From positions 1 to 36,083 of the forward strand of contig VGDE01000013.1 of assembly GCA_016869875.1 (NCBI GenBank): DNA of 36,083 nucleotides. The letters are read 5' to 3'. The translations under genes were made by a program, and so were the position numbers. Source of the DNA: Alphaproteobacteria bacterium (GTDB lineage Bacteria > Pseudomonadota > Alphaproteobacteria > Rhodobacterales > Rhodobacteraceae). This document shows positions 1 through 6,785 of the stretch, one piece after another. The number at the start of each line of letters is the position of its first letter. Positions within the stretch are counted from its first letter, which is position 1. The notes under the pieces were generated by a model. That model ran no database searches. It was given only the letters and a program-made list of their open reading frames with translations, and had not been told where the DNA came from.

Positions 1-408
1 GCGAATGTGACAGGCACGCCGCAGCGGCCCCCGCGCGGCGCAACCGGACGGCTACTGCCCGCCCAAGGCCACTTGCGCAGCCACGCCAGTGCAGGCCTGA
101 TTCCCGGCACCGCCGCACCACGGCCACCAACGGTTTTTCAGCTTCATCTTCAATACTTTGAAAGGCATTCAAGGCGGTCATGTGTTGCCACCCGAAGGCC
201 GCAGCCCGACCCGGTCCGCATGCCTTGCGATCCCTGCCCGTGGGGCAGCCGTCATGCGGCTGGTGCGATGCTTCCTTGGTCTCATCTTCGCCACTCTAGT
301 GCCGTCATCGTCAGGGGCAATGCGAAGGTTGACGCTAACACCCCCTTTTTCACCCCGCTATAGTCGTGCTGAACTGACACGAATCCCGACAATCCAGGAG
401 GTGACGGA
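1..408. other. upstream region without a convincing gene
   Basis: I see no gene I can defend here. On the minus strand an ATG at 181 opens a frame that stays open to the window edge (about 60 codons), starting MTALNAFQSIEDEAEKPL; it has no good ribosome binding site and no family resemblance, so it is only a possible partial gene. An AT-rich palindrome TTCAA-N4-TTGAA lies at 149-162 and could be an operator. TTGACG (329-334) and TATAGT (359-364) resemble promoter hexamers but are 24 bp apart, too far for one sigma-70 promoter. Confidence 0.4.
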
Positions 409-2013
409 ATGGCGGAATGGTGGCGAGACGCGGTGATCTATCAGATCTACCCCCGCAGCTTTCAAGACAGCAACGGCGATGGCATCGGCGACCTGCCCGG
501 CATCACGCAGCGGCTGGACCATGTGGCCGCGCTTGGGGCGGATGCGATCTGGCTGTCGCCGATCTTCACCTCGCCCATGAAGGACATGGGCTATGACGTG
601 TCGGACTATACCGACATCGATCCCCTGTTCGGCACACTGGCCGATTTCGACGCCCTTGTGGCGCGTGCGCACGAACTGGGACTCAAGGTCATCATCGACC
701 AGGTCATCAGCCATTCCAGCGACAAGCACCCCTGGTTCGCCGAAAGCCGGGCGGATCGCACCAATCCCAAGGCCGACTGGTATGTGTGGGCCGATCCGAA
801 CCCGGACGGAACGCCCCCGAACAACTGGCTGGCCGTCTTTGGCGGCCATGCCTGGGAGTGGGAGCCGCGCCGCCGGCAGTATTACCTGCACAACTTCCTG
901 ATCCAGCAGCCCGACCTGAACCTGTGGAACCCCAAGGTCCAGGACGCCCTGCTGGACACGATGCGCTTCTGGCTGGAGCGCGGCGTGGACGGGTTCCGGC
1001 TGGACACGGTGAACTATTACTTCCACGACGACCAGCTGCGCGACAATCCACCGAACCCCGTCTATGACGGCCCCGACGTGTATGCCTGGCAGCGGCATGT
1101 GCAGTCGCGCAATCGACCCGAAAACATCGAGTTCCTCAAGCGGATGCGGGCGCTGACGGACGAATACGACGACCGCATGATGGTGGGCGAGGTCGGCGAC
1201 AACGGCCAGACCGCCATCGACATCATGGCGGAATATACCGCCGGCACCGACCGGCTGCACATGTGCTACAGCTTCGAGATGCTCAGCCGGACCTTTACGG
1301 CCCGCCATTTCCGCAACACCATCCTGGGCGTCCAGAAACATGCTCCCGACGGCCATTCCTGCTGGTCCTTCTCGAACCACGACATCGTGCGTCACGTGAC
1401 GCGTTGGGGGGAACATGCTTCGGACCCGGACGCCTTGGCACGGCAGGCGGCGGCGCTGCTGCTGTCCTTTCCTGGCACCATCTGCCTTTATCAGGGCGAG
1501 GAACTGGGACAGACCGAAACCGAGCTGGTCTTCGAGGAACTGACCGATCCCCCGGCCCTGCGCTATTGGCCCGAGATCAAGGGCCGCGACGGTTGCCGCA
1601 CGCCGATGGTCTGGGACGCGTCGCAGCCGCATGCCGGCTTTAGCACCGGTCAGCCCTGGCTGCCGGTCAAGGAGCCGCAGGCCGCCCGCGCCGTGGCGGG
1701 CCAGCAGGACCGCAACAACAGCGTGCTGTCGGCCTATCGCGCCACCATCGCGTTTCGCAAGGCCCAGCCCGCGCTGCGCTGGGGGCAGACGCGGTTCCTG
1801 GAAACGCCCGAACCGATCCTGGCCTTTCAGCGCACTCACGAGGGGCAGACCGTGACCTGCCTCTTCAACCTGTCGCCGCAGCCGGTGACGGTGACGGTCG
1901 ATGCGGGCGCCACCCTGGCCGGTCCCGTTGTCGCCGATCTTCAGCAGGGACGGCTGGCATTGCCCGCGAATGGCCATGCCTGGCTGGCGGGCGCCGTCGA
2001 GGTGTCAGCCTGA
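409..2013 (+). CDS. aglA: GH13 alpha-glucosidase (GH13_23-like)
   Basis: Retaining alpha-glucosidase, expected to release glucose from short alpha-glucosides such as sucrose, maltose or trehalulose-type sugars in the cytoplasm; no signal peptide is visible. The 534 residues fit the family. The (beta/alpha)8 barrel carries the GH13 blocks: GYDVSDY at 61-67, DQVISHSSD at 97-105, GFRLDT at 195-200 with nucleophile Asp199, GEVGD at 260-264 with acid/base Glu261, and FSNHD at 321-325 with Asp325. The wording of blocks I and II (ISHSSDKHPWF, FRLDTVNYYFHD) is that of GH13_23 enzymes. The start is fixed by a strong AGGAGGTGA at 396-404. In rhizobia aglA sits in an ABC-transporter operon (aglEFGAK); none of those partners is beside it here, so uptake must be encoded elsewhere. 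Family assignment is secure; exact substrate is inferred. Confidence 0.95.
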   Translation: MAEWWRDAVIYQIYPRSFQDSNGDGIGDLPGITQRLDHVAALGADAIWLSPIFTSPMKDMGYDVSDYTDIDPLFGTLADFDALVARAHELGLKVIIDQVISHSSDKHPWFAESRADRTNPKADWYVWADPNPDGTPPNNWLAVFGGHAWEWEPRRRQYYLHNFLIQQPDLNLWNPKVQDALLDTMRFWLERGVDGFRLDTVNYYFHDDQLRDNPPNPVYDGPDVYAWQRHVQSRNRPENIEFLKRMRALTDEYDDRMMVGEVGDNGQTAIDIMAEYTAGTDRLHMCYSFEMLSRTFTARHFRNTILGVQKHAPDGHSCWSFSNHDIVRHVTRWGEHASDPDALARQAAALLLSFPGTICLYQGEELGQTETELVFEELTDPPALRYWPEIKGRDGCRTPMVWDASQPHAGFSTGQPWLPVKEPQAARAVAGQQDRNNSVLSAYRATIAFRKAQPALRWGQTRFLETPEPILAFQRTHEGQTVTCLFNLSPQPVTVTVDAGATLAGPVVADLQQGRLALPANGHAWLAGAVEVSA

Positions 2014-2018
2014 CGGCG

Positions 2019-2053
2019 GGCGGCGGCCGGCCTTCAGGCGTCCGGCCGCCGCC
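2019..2053. terminator. hairpin at convergent gene ends
   Basis: A perfect 12-bp inverted repeat (2019-2030 with 2042-2053) with an 11-nt loop lies just after the alpha-glucosidase stop and runs into the 3' end of the convergent small membrane protein gene. Neither side has a T-run, so it may act as a bidirectional RNA-end barrier rather than a classic intrinsic terminator. Confidence 0.45.
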
Positions 2054-2219
2054 ACACGAACAAGGCCAGTCCCAGGTAGATGCCCGCCGCACCAAACAGG
2101 ATCGCCCAGAACGGGCTGCCTGACCACAGCTCGAACACTGCCCATGCCAGCGGAAGAAGGACGCACAGCACGCGCACCCAGAGCGCACGGAAGAACGGGG
2201 CATTCGGATCGACCAGCAT
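2034..2219 (-). CDS. small two-helix membrane protein
   Basis: Hypothetical 61-residue protein I do not recognise by family. It starts MLVDPNAPFFRALWVRVL, followed by two hydrophobic stretches (about 12-32 and 37-55) separated by a short loop (WSGSPF), and ends in the charged tail WRRPDA. This predicts a small inner-membrane protein with both ends in the cytoplasm. An upstream AAAGGA (about 2230-2235) supports the ATG at 2219; a longer frame from 2288 exists, but its extra N-terminus is charged and lacks a ribosome site. It is convergent with the alpha-glucosidase gene, and its 3' end contains the right arm of the hairpin there. Small proteins of this shape are common in Rhodobacterales, and no function is assigned. 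Confidence 0.7.
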   Translation of the reverse strand: MLVDPNAPFFRALWVRVLCVLLPLAWAVFELWSGSPFWAILFGAAGIYLGLALFVWRRPDA

Positions 2220-2305
2220 GGGGCATGTCCTTTTCAGTTGGGTGCGCCGCGAGGGCGCGATCTTCGGGCGGTCCTGCCCATCAGGCACAAGGCTGCGCAG
2301 GGGGT

Positions 2306-2325
2306 CCGGGGGGCCGGCCCCCCGG
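2306..2325. repeat. 20-bp perfect GC palindrome (REP-like)
   Basis: A perfect 20-bp palindrome made only of G and C (CCG6CCGGC6GG pattern) lies in the gap 15 bp beyond the stop of the minus-strand LysR gene. It would form a very stable hairpin and could act as a terminator or mRNA 3' stabiliser. I infer that it may be a member of a dispersed intergenic repeat family; one copy alone cannot show that. Confidence 0.5.
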
Positions 2326-2339
2326 CGGTCGCGGGACGC

Positions 2340-3245
2340 TCATGTCAGCCCGCGCTGCCAGGGCGGGTCCTCGGCAAAGGCGTCTGCGATATGGTCGACA
2401 AAGGCGCGGGTCTTGCGGGGCATCGGCCGGATCGGCGGCCAGACCACGCTGATCGGCAGCGGCAGCTGCGGCAGGTCGGGCAGCACCCTGACCAGCCGTC
2501 CGTCACGCAGCGCGTCATGGACGATGAACAGCGGCAGCAGCGCCAGCCCCAGACCACCGATCGCCATGTCGCGCATCGCCTCGCCGTTGTTGGCGGTGAT
2601 GCGCCCCGTGCGCGGGGGCTCGATCTCGGGGCCAAAGGGCCAGATCTCGCCAAGACGGGCATTCAGATAGCCGATGACCTCGTGCCGGGACAGGTCGCCC
2701 GGACCCTTTGGCGTGCCCGCCGTTGCCAGGTAATCTGGACTGGCCACCAACGCGCGCGGATCCTCGCACAGGCGCCGGGCCATCAGGCTGCTGTCCTTCA
2801 GATGCCCGATGCGCAGCCCCAGGTCGAAGCCGACCCGCGCCAGGTCGGTCTGGCGGTCGTCATAGTCCAGCACGATCTCCAGCCCCGGATGGGCACGGGC
2901 AAATCCAGCAATGACCGGCCCCAGATGGCGGATGCCAAAGCTCATGGGCGCCGCGATGGCCAGCCGCCCGCGCAGCTGCGCCTCGGCCCCCGTCACGCTC
3001 TCGGCGGCCGCGACCAGTTCCGCCAGCGCCGGACGCAACCGCTCGGCCAGGGACAGGGCGCTGTCGGTGGGCGCGATCCGGCCGGCATGCCGCGTGAACA
3101 GCGGCACGCCCAGCGCCGCCTCGAAGTCGCTGATCCGCTTGCTGACCACCGACTTGGACAGGTCGGCCCGCGCCGCGGCACCCGAAATGCTGCCGGCGTC
3201 CAGCACCGCCAGAAAGGTTTCGATATCGGTGATCGTCCAGCCCAT
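2340..3245 (-). CDS. LysR-family transcriptional regulator
   Basis: DNA-binding regulator of 301 residues. The N-terminal winged helix-turn-helix covers about residues 1-60 ([42 protein letters not shown]); a periplasmic-binding-like effector domain follows at about 88-290. I chose the ATG at 3245 because LysR proteins begin within a few residues of this helix. The frame runs on to 3347 but that extension is arginine- and cysteine-rich and family-foreign. It is divergent from the VOC dioxygenase gene at 3368, the usual layout of a LysR regulator and its target, and a LysR-type inverted repeat (3271-3289) lies between them. By that context it probably senses an aromatic or quinone compound and controls the 3368-4864 genes. 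The effector is unknown. Confidence 0.9.
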   Translation of the reverse strand: MGWTITDIETFLAVLDAGSISGAAARADLSKSVVSKRISDFEAALGVPLFTRHAGRIAPTDSALSLAERLRPALAELVAAAESVTGAEAQLRGRLAIAAPMSFGIRHLGPVIAGFARAHPGLEIVLDYDDRQTDLARVGFDLGLRIGHLKDSSLMARRLCEDPRALVASPDYLATAGTPKGPGDLSRHEVIGYLNARLGEIWPFGPEIEPPRTGRITANNGEAMRDMAIGGLGLALLPLFIVHDALRDGRLVRVLPDLPQLPLPISVVWPPIRPMPRKTRAFVDHIADAFAEDPPWQRGLT

Positions 3246-3270
3246 GCGGCCACCATATTCCCGCTCGCGT

Positions 3271-3289
3271 CGTTCGCAAGAACCGAACG
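3271..3289. promoter_or_regulatory. candidate LysR operator in divergent gap
   Basis: CGTTCG-N7-CGAACG forms an inverted repeat of 6-bp arms and contains a T-N11-A core (T3274 to A3286), the classical LysR box form. It sits 26 bp upstream of the regulator start and about 78 bp upstream of the divergent VOC gene start, where autoregulation and activation sites are expected. The sequence match is seen; the function is inferred. Confidence 0.45.
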
Positions 3290-3367
3290 CGGCATTGCAC
3301 CTCGCGCGGGTGCCCCGAACGGGGGTTCTGCGCCATATTGGGGTCAAGCAAGGAAAGGAGCCACCCC

Positions 3368-4309
3368 ATGCAACTGACCGGAATCCACCACCTGACGGCC
3401 ATCACCGCCGACGCGCCCGCCAACAATCGCTTTTACACCCAGACCCTGGGCCTGCGCCGGGTCAAGAAGACCGTGAACCAGGACGACACCTCGGCCTATC
3501 ACCTGTTCTTCGCCGATGGCGCGGGCAGCCCCGGCACCGACATCACCTTTTTCGACTGGCCGGCTGCCCGCGAACGCCGCGGCACCAACGCGATCACCCG
3601 CACGGGCCTGCGCGTGGCCGAAGACAGCCTTGACTATTGGGCCGGCCGCCTGTCGGATCTGGGCGTTTCCAGCGGCCGGGTCGTCATGCTGGACGGCCGT
3701 CCCAGCCTGGATGTCGAGGACGCCGAAGGGCAGCGCCTGCGCCTGGTCGCCGCGCCCATGCCCGCGGGCCAACCGTGGGAGCGGACTGATGTCCCCCCCC
3801 GGCACCAGATCCAGGGCCTGGGGCCGATCACCATCTCGGTACCCGAACTGGCCCCGACCGAAGTCTTGCTGACGCAGGTGATGAACATGCGGCGCGTGCG
3901 CGACTATGCCAGCCCGGACGGCCAGGGCCAGGTTCATGTTTTCGAGATGGGTCCGGGCGGCGCAGCGGCCGAACTGCATGTCGCGGTCCAGCCGGACCTG
4001 CCCCGGGCGCGCCAGGGCGCGGGCGGCGTCCACCACGTCGCCTTTCGCGTGCCCGACACCGCCGCCCTGACGGAATGGACCCGCCGCGTCGCCGATTACC
4101 GCGTGCCCAGTTCGGGCGAGGTCGAGCGCTATTACTTCCGGTCCCTTTACTTCCGCGAGCCAGGCGGCAATCTGTTCGAACTGGCCACGGACGGGCCGGG
4201 GTTTGACGTGGACGAGCCGCGCGACACGATGGGCGAGGCCCTGTCCCTGCCGCCCTTCCTGGAAGACAGGCGCACACAGATCGAGGCTGGGCTAAAGCCG
4301 CTGGCTTGA
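3368..4309 (+). CDS. VOC ring-cleaving dioxygenase (MhqO-like)
   Basis: Vicinal-oxygen-chelate protein of 313 residues resembling Bacillus MhqO, a putative extradiol dioxygenase for hydroquinone/catechol-like compounds. It has two VOC modules (about 4-130 and 150-280). Likely metal ligands of the type I extradiol 2-His-1-Glu set are His8 (in GIHHL), His223 (VHHVAF) and Glu271 ([11 protein letters not shown]). The start is the ATG at 3368, preceded by AAGGAG at 3354-3360; an in-frame start 30 bp upstream would read through this ribosome site. The FMN reductase gene follows after a 15-bp gap, so the two probably form one transcript under the divergent LysR. In Bacillus, mhqO is paired with a nitroreductase and a hydrolase in quinone resistance. 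Family is firm; substrate is inferred. Confidence 0.9.
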   Translation: MQLTGIHHLTAITADAPANNRFYTQTLGLRRVKKTVNQDDTSAYHLFFADGAGSPGTDITFFDWPAARERRGTNAITRTGLRVAEDSLDYWAGRLSDLGVSSGRVVMLDGRPSLDVEDAEGQRLRLVAAPMPAGQPWERTDVPPRHQIQGLGPITISVPELAPTEVLLTQVMNMRRVRDYASPDGQGQVHVFEMGPGGAAAELHVAVQPDLPRARQGAGGVHHVAFRVPDTAALTEWTRRVADYRVPSSGEVERYYFRSLYFREPGGNLFELATDGPGFDVDEPRDTMGEALSLPPFLEDRRTQIEAGLKPLA

Positions 4310-4324
4310 TAACCGGAGGACGCG

Positions 4325-4864
4325 ATGACCACGATCCTGGGACTTTCGGGCAGCCTGCGACGGGCGTCCTTCAACGGGGGCCTGCTGCGGGCGGCGCAGC
4401 AGGTTGCACCTCCGGGCGTGACCATCGGGATCGGCGACATCCGGCAGGTGCCGCTGTATGACGGCGACCTGGAGGCCGCCGAGGGCATTCCCCCCGCCGT
4501 GCGTGCGCTGACCGACCAGCTGGCGGCGGCCGACGGGCTGCTGCTGGTGACGCCCGAATACAACAACGGGATTCCCGGCGTGCTCAAGAACGCCATCGAC
4601 TGGATGTCGCGCGGCGAGGGGCTGCGCCTGTTCAAGGGCAAACCCGTGGCCGTCATCGGCGCCTCGCCGGGCGCCTTTGGCACCGCACATGCCCAGTCGC
4701 ACTGGCTGCCGGTGCTGCGCATGCTGAACACCCGCCCCTGGTTCGAGGGGCGGCTGATGGTGTCCCGCGCGGGCGAGCTGTTCGACGCGCAGGGCGACCT
4801 GACCGATGACAAGACCCGTCAGCGCCTGGCCGAGTTCGTGGCAGGCTTTGCCGCAAGCCTTTAG
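4325..4864 (+). CDS. NAD(P)H-dependent FMN reductase (quinone/azo reductase type)
   Basis: Flavodoxin-like NADPH-dependent FMN reductase of 179 residues, the family of ChrR and YhdA. It transfers two electrons from NAD(P)H through FMN to quinones, azo compounds or chromate. The FMN phosphate-binding loop LSGSLRRASFN is at residues 7-17, and the family signature TPEYNNGIPGVLKNAIDW is at 76-93. GGAGGA at 4315-4320 sets the start. It lies 15 bp after the VOC dioxygenase gene and its TAG stop touches the ATG of the next LysR gene, so all three may be cotranscribed. Two-electron reduction of quinone to hydroquinone followed by ring cleavage would be a coherent detoxification step. That pairing is inferred from neighbours. 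Confidence 0.9.
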   Translation: MTTILGLSGSLRRASFNGGLLRAAQQVAPPGVTIGIGDIRQVPLYDGDLEAAEGIPPAVRALTDQLAAADGLLLVTPEYNNGIPGVLKNAIDWMSRGEGLRLFKGKPVAVIGASPGAFGTAHAQSHWLPVLRMLNTRPWFEGRLMVSRAGELFDAQGDLTDDKTRQRLAEFVAGFAASL

Positions 4865-5767
4865 ATGGACCGGCTGGCCGCGGACCGCATGTTCGTCCAG
4901 GTCGTCCGCCTGAACGGATTTTCCGCGGCAGCGGCCCGGATGGCGACCTCGCCCGGGCAGGCGTCCAAGCTGGTGTCGCGGCTCGAGGCGCAGCTGGGCG
5001 TGCGGCTGCTGAACCGCACCACGCGGGCGATCAGCCTGACAGCCGAGGGCGAGGCCTATCTGGCCCGCATCTCGACGATCCTTGACCAGCTGGACGATCT
5101 GGACAACGACCTGCGCGCGGCCAAGGGTCAGCCCAACGGGCTCTTGCGGCTGACGGCGCCGCTGTCCTTCGGCACCGCGCAGCTGATGCCCGCGCTGACC
5201 GATTTCGCCAAGGATCATCCCGGAATCGCGCTTGACGTGGATTTCACCGACAGCATCGTCAGCTTGGCCGAACAAGGCTTTGACGCCGCGATCCGCGTGG
5301 GTCCGCTGCGCGACTCTGCCCTGACCGCCCGAAAGTTGGGGGTGATGCGCATCCAGATCGTTGCCGCGCCCGCCTATCTGGCTGCCCGGGGCACGCCCCG
5401 CCGGCCTACGGACCTGGCGGACCACGACATCATCACCGACATGAACTTTGCCCGTCCAGACGACTGGAGCTTCAGGCAGGACGGGCGCACGCAGGCCGTT
5501 CATGTCCGGGGGCGCCTGCGGTTCTCGAACGCCGATGCCTGCGTGCAGGCCGCCGAAGCGGGACTGGGCGTGACGCGGGTGCCCGACTTCATCTCGGCCG
5601 CAGCGGTGCGCGACGGGCGCCTGAAGGCGATCCTGACCGATTTTGCCCAGGAAGAGTTCGTCGTGCTGGCCCTGACGCCCCCCGGACGGCACATGCCGGC
5701 GCGGCTGCGGCTGTTGATCGATTCCCTGCGCCGCAGGTGGGGACGCGACCATGATTGGGCGGATTGA
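4865..5767 (+). CDS. LysR-family transcriptional regulator
   Basis: LysR regulator of 300 residues. The N-terminal helix-turn-helix spans about 1-62, with FVQVVRLNGFSAAAARMATS followed by SKLVSRLEAQLGVRLLNRTT. The effector-binding domain spans about 90-295 (LLRLTAPLSFG onward) and belongs to the large LTTR group with DsdC/AaeR-like members. Its ATG follows the reductase stop codon directly (TAGATG) and has no ribosome site of its own that I can see, which suggests translational coupling to the reductase. It could regulate the downstream VOC gene at 5965, whose upstream region carries a palindrome at 5813-5829, or the upstream genes. Having two LysR regulators within 3 kb suggests separate inducers. 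Confidence 0.92.
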   Translation: MDRLAADRMFVQVVRLNGFSAAAARMATSPGQASKLVSRLEAQLGVRLLNRTTRAISLTAEGEAYLARISTILDQLDDLDNDLRAAKGQPNGLLRLTAPLSFGTAQLMPALTDFAKDHPGIALDVDFTDSIVSLAEQGFDAAIRVGPLRDSALTARKLGVMRIQIVAAPAYLAARGTPRRPTDLADHDIITDMNFARPDDWSFRQDGRTQAVHVRGRLRFSNADACVQAAEAGLGVTRVPDFISAAAVRDGRLKAILTDFAQEEFVVLALTPPGRHMPARLRLLIDSLRRRWGRDHDWAD

Positions 5768-5812
5768 TTCCCCTGCGGCATAGATCATCTTCCCGCATGG
5801 TTAATTATTCCT

Positions 5813-5829
5813 TGGCATGTGATGTGCCA
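5813..5829. promoter_or_regulatory. palindrome upstream of VOC gene
   Basis: TGGCA-N7-TGCCA lies in the 197-bp gap between the LysR gene and the VOC gene at 5965, next to the AT-rich TTAATTATT (5801-5809). It is a candidate operator or promoter region for the downstream gene. Only the symmetry is seen. Confidence 0.3.
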
Positions 5830-5878
5830 TGGTCCCCGCAGACATAATTCCACGCCCCGGATCATCAGGGAACGCCGC

Positions 5879-5953
5879 ATGACCGCCTGTCTCGCCCTCT
5901 TCCTTTGCCTGTTGGACCCGGCCGATCAGATCCTGCGCGCGCGACGGGACTGA
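5879..5953 (+). CDS. possible 24-residue leader ORF
   Basis: Short frame starting MTACLALFLCLLDP with a hydrophobic N-terminus and a charged tail (RARRD). It ends 11 bp before the VOC gene start and an AGGGA lies about 7 nt before its ATG. It could be a leader peptide or simply chance. There is no homology argument. Confidence 0.2.
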   Translation: MTACLALFLCLLDPADQILRARRD

Positions 5954-5964
5954 GAGCAGACGCG

Positions 5965-6729
5965 ATGACCCCGGAAATCTTCATCGACCACGTTGCCCTG
6001 ACGGTGCGGGATCTACCGGGAATGTCGACATTCTATGAAATGGCTCTCGGCCTGCGCCTGATGGGCAAGGACGGCGCGGTCCGGCAACTGGGCACCGGGG
6101 ATCAGGTGCTGGTCGAACTGCGCGCCGATCCTGCCGCAGCGGTGCGTGACCCCCGTCAGGCGGGCCTTTTCCACATGGCGCTCCTGCTGCCCTCGCGCGG
6201 GGATCTGGGCAGATGGTTACGCCACTCCGCCTCGCTGGGGCTGCGGCTGGCGGGCGCCTCGGATCATGGCGTCAGCGAGGCGCTCTATCTGGGCGACCCG
6301 GAAGGCAACGGCATCGAGATCTATTGCGACCGGCCCGCGAACCAGTGGGTGCGGCAGGGTGACCGGATCGAGATGATCACTGCGCCGCTGGACCTGGACG
6401 ACCTTGCCCGTGCGGGCGAAGGCCCGTGGCAGGGCGCCCCGGCGGAAACGATCATGGGCCATGTTCACCTGCAGGTGGGCGAGCTTGCCGCCAGCGACGC
6501 CTTTATGTCTGGCCAGCTGGGGTTGACCCGGACCTTTGATGGTCCGGGCGGTGCCTGGTACGGCTGGAACGGCTATCACCACCACCTTGCCGGAAACATC
6601 TGGAACAGCAGAAACGCCGGCCCGCGCGATCCGCGGATGGCGGGCCTGGCCGAGGTCGTGCTGCGCGGCACAGGCGGCGCGGGCAAGGTGCTGACCGATC
6701 CCTGGGGCACCCGCTTTCGGCTGTCCTGA
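5965..6729 (+). CDS. VOC protein, catechol-2,3-dioxygenase (CatE/MhqE-like)
   Basis: Glyoxalase/extradiol dioxygenase protein of 254 residues with two VOC modules (about 4-125 and 163-254), resembling Bacillus CatE-type catechol-2,3-dioxygenases, though about 30 residues shorter. Visible candidates for metal-binding positions are His9 (IDHVAL), Glu119 (GNGIEIYCDRP) and His168 (GHVHLQVG); YHHHLAGNIWNS at 204-215 is typical of CatE-like proteins. The ATG at 5965 starts directly before the first VOC strand. An in-frame extension upstream begins at a non-ATG codon and lacks a domain. The ribosome site is weak (GAGAGCAG). The gene is followed by a clear intrinsic terminator. It faces the VOC-hydrolase fusion gene and probably belongs to the same detoxification set. 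The exact ring substrate is unknown. Confidence 0.87.
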   Translation: MTPEIFIDHVALTVRDLPGMSTFYEMALGLRLMGKDGAVRQLGTGDQVLVELRADPAAAVRDPRQAGLFHMALLLPSRGDLGRWLRHSASLGLRLAGASDHGVSEALYLGDPEGNGIEIYCDRPANQWVRQGDRIEMITAPLDLDDLARAGEGPWQGAPAETIMGHVHLQVGELAASDAFMSGQLGLTRTFDGPGGAWYGWNGYHHHLAGNIWNSRNAGPRDPRMAGLAEVVLRGTGGAGKVLTDPWGTRFRLS

Positions 6730-6750
6730 TCCGAGTTTGTAACCAGTATC

Positions 6751-6783
6751 CCCCGGTGCGGCCAATGCCGCGCCGGGGTTTTT
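6751..6783 (+). terminator. intrinsic terminator
   Basis: CCCCGG-T-GCGGC, loop CAAT, GCCGC-G-CCGGGG and then TTTTT form a GC-rich hairpin with U-tract 21 bp after the VOC stop. It lies between convergent genes; only the + strand side has the T-run. Confidence 0.85.
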
Positions 6784-6785
6784 CA

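Noticed and set aside
1-181. Partial minus-strand gene starting at 181, and a 31-codon frame within it starting MKLKNRWWPWCGG
   Set aside because: No clear ribosome site, no recognisable family, and only the window edge keeps the longer frame open; too little to call.
329-364. TTGACG and TATAGT as a promoter for the alpha-glucosidase gene
   Set aside because: The hexamers are 24 bp apart, outside the sigma-70 range; I see no alternative -35 at the right distance.
158-436. Frame with a signal-peptide-like stretch overlapping the alpha-glucosidase start
   Set aside because: It covers the strong ribosome site of the real gene, and composition is not gene-like.
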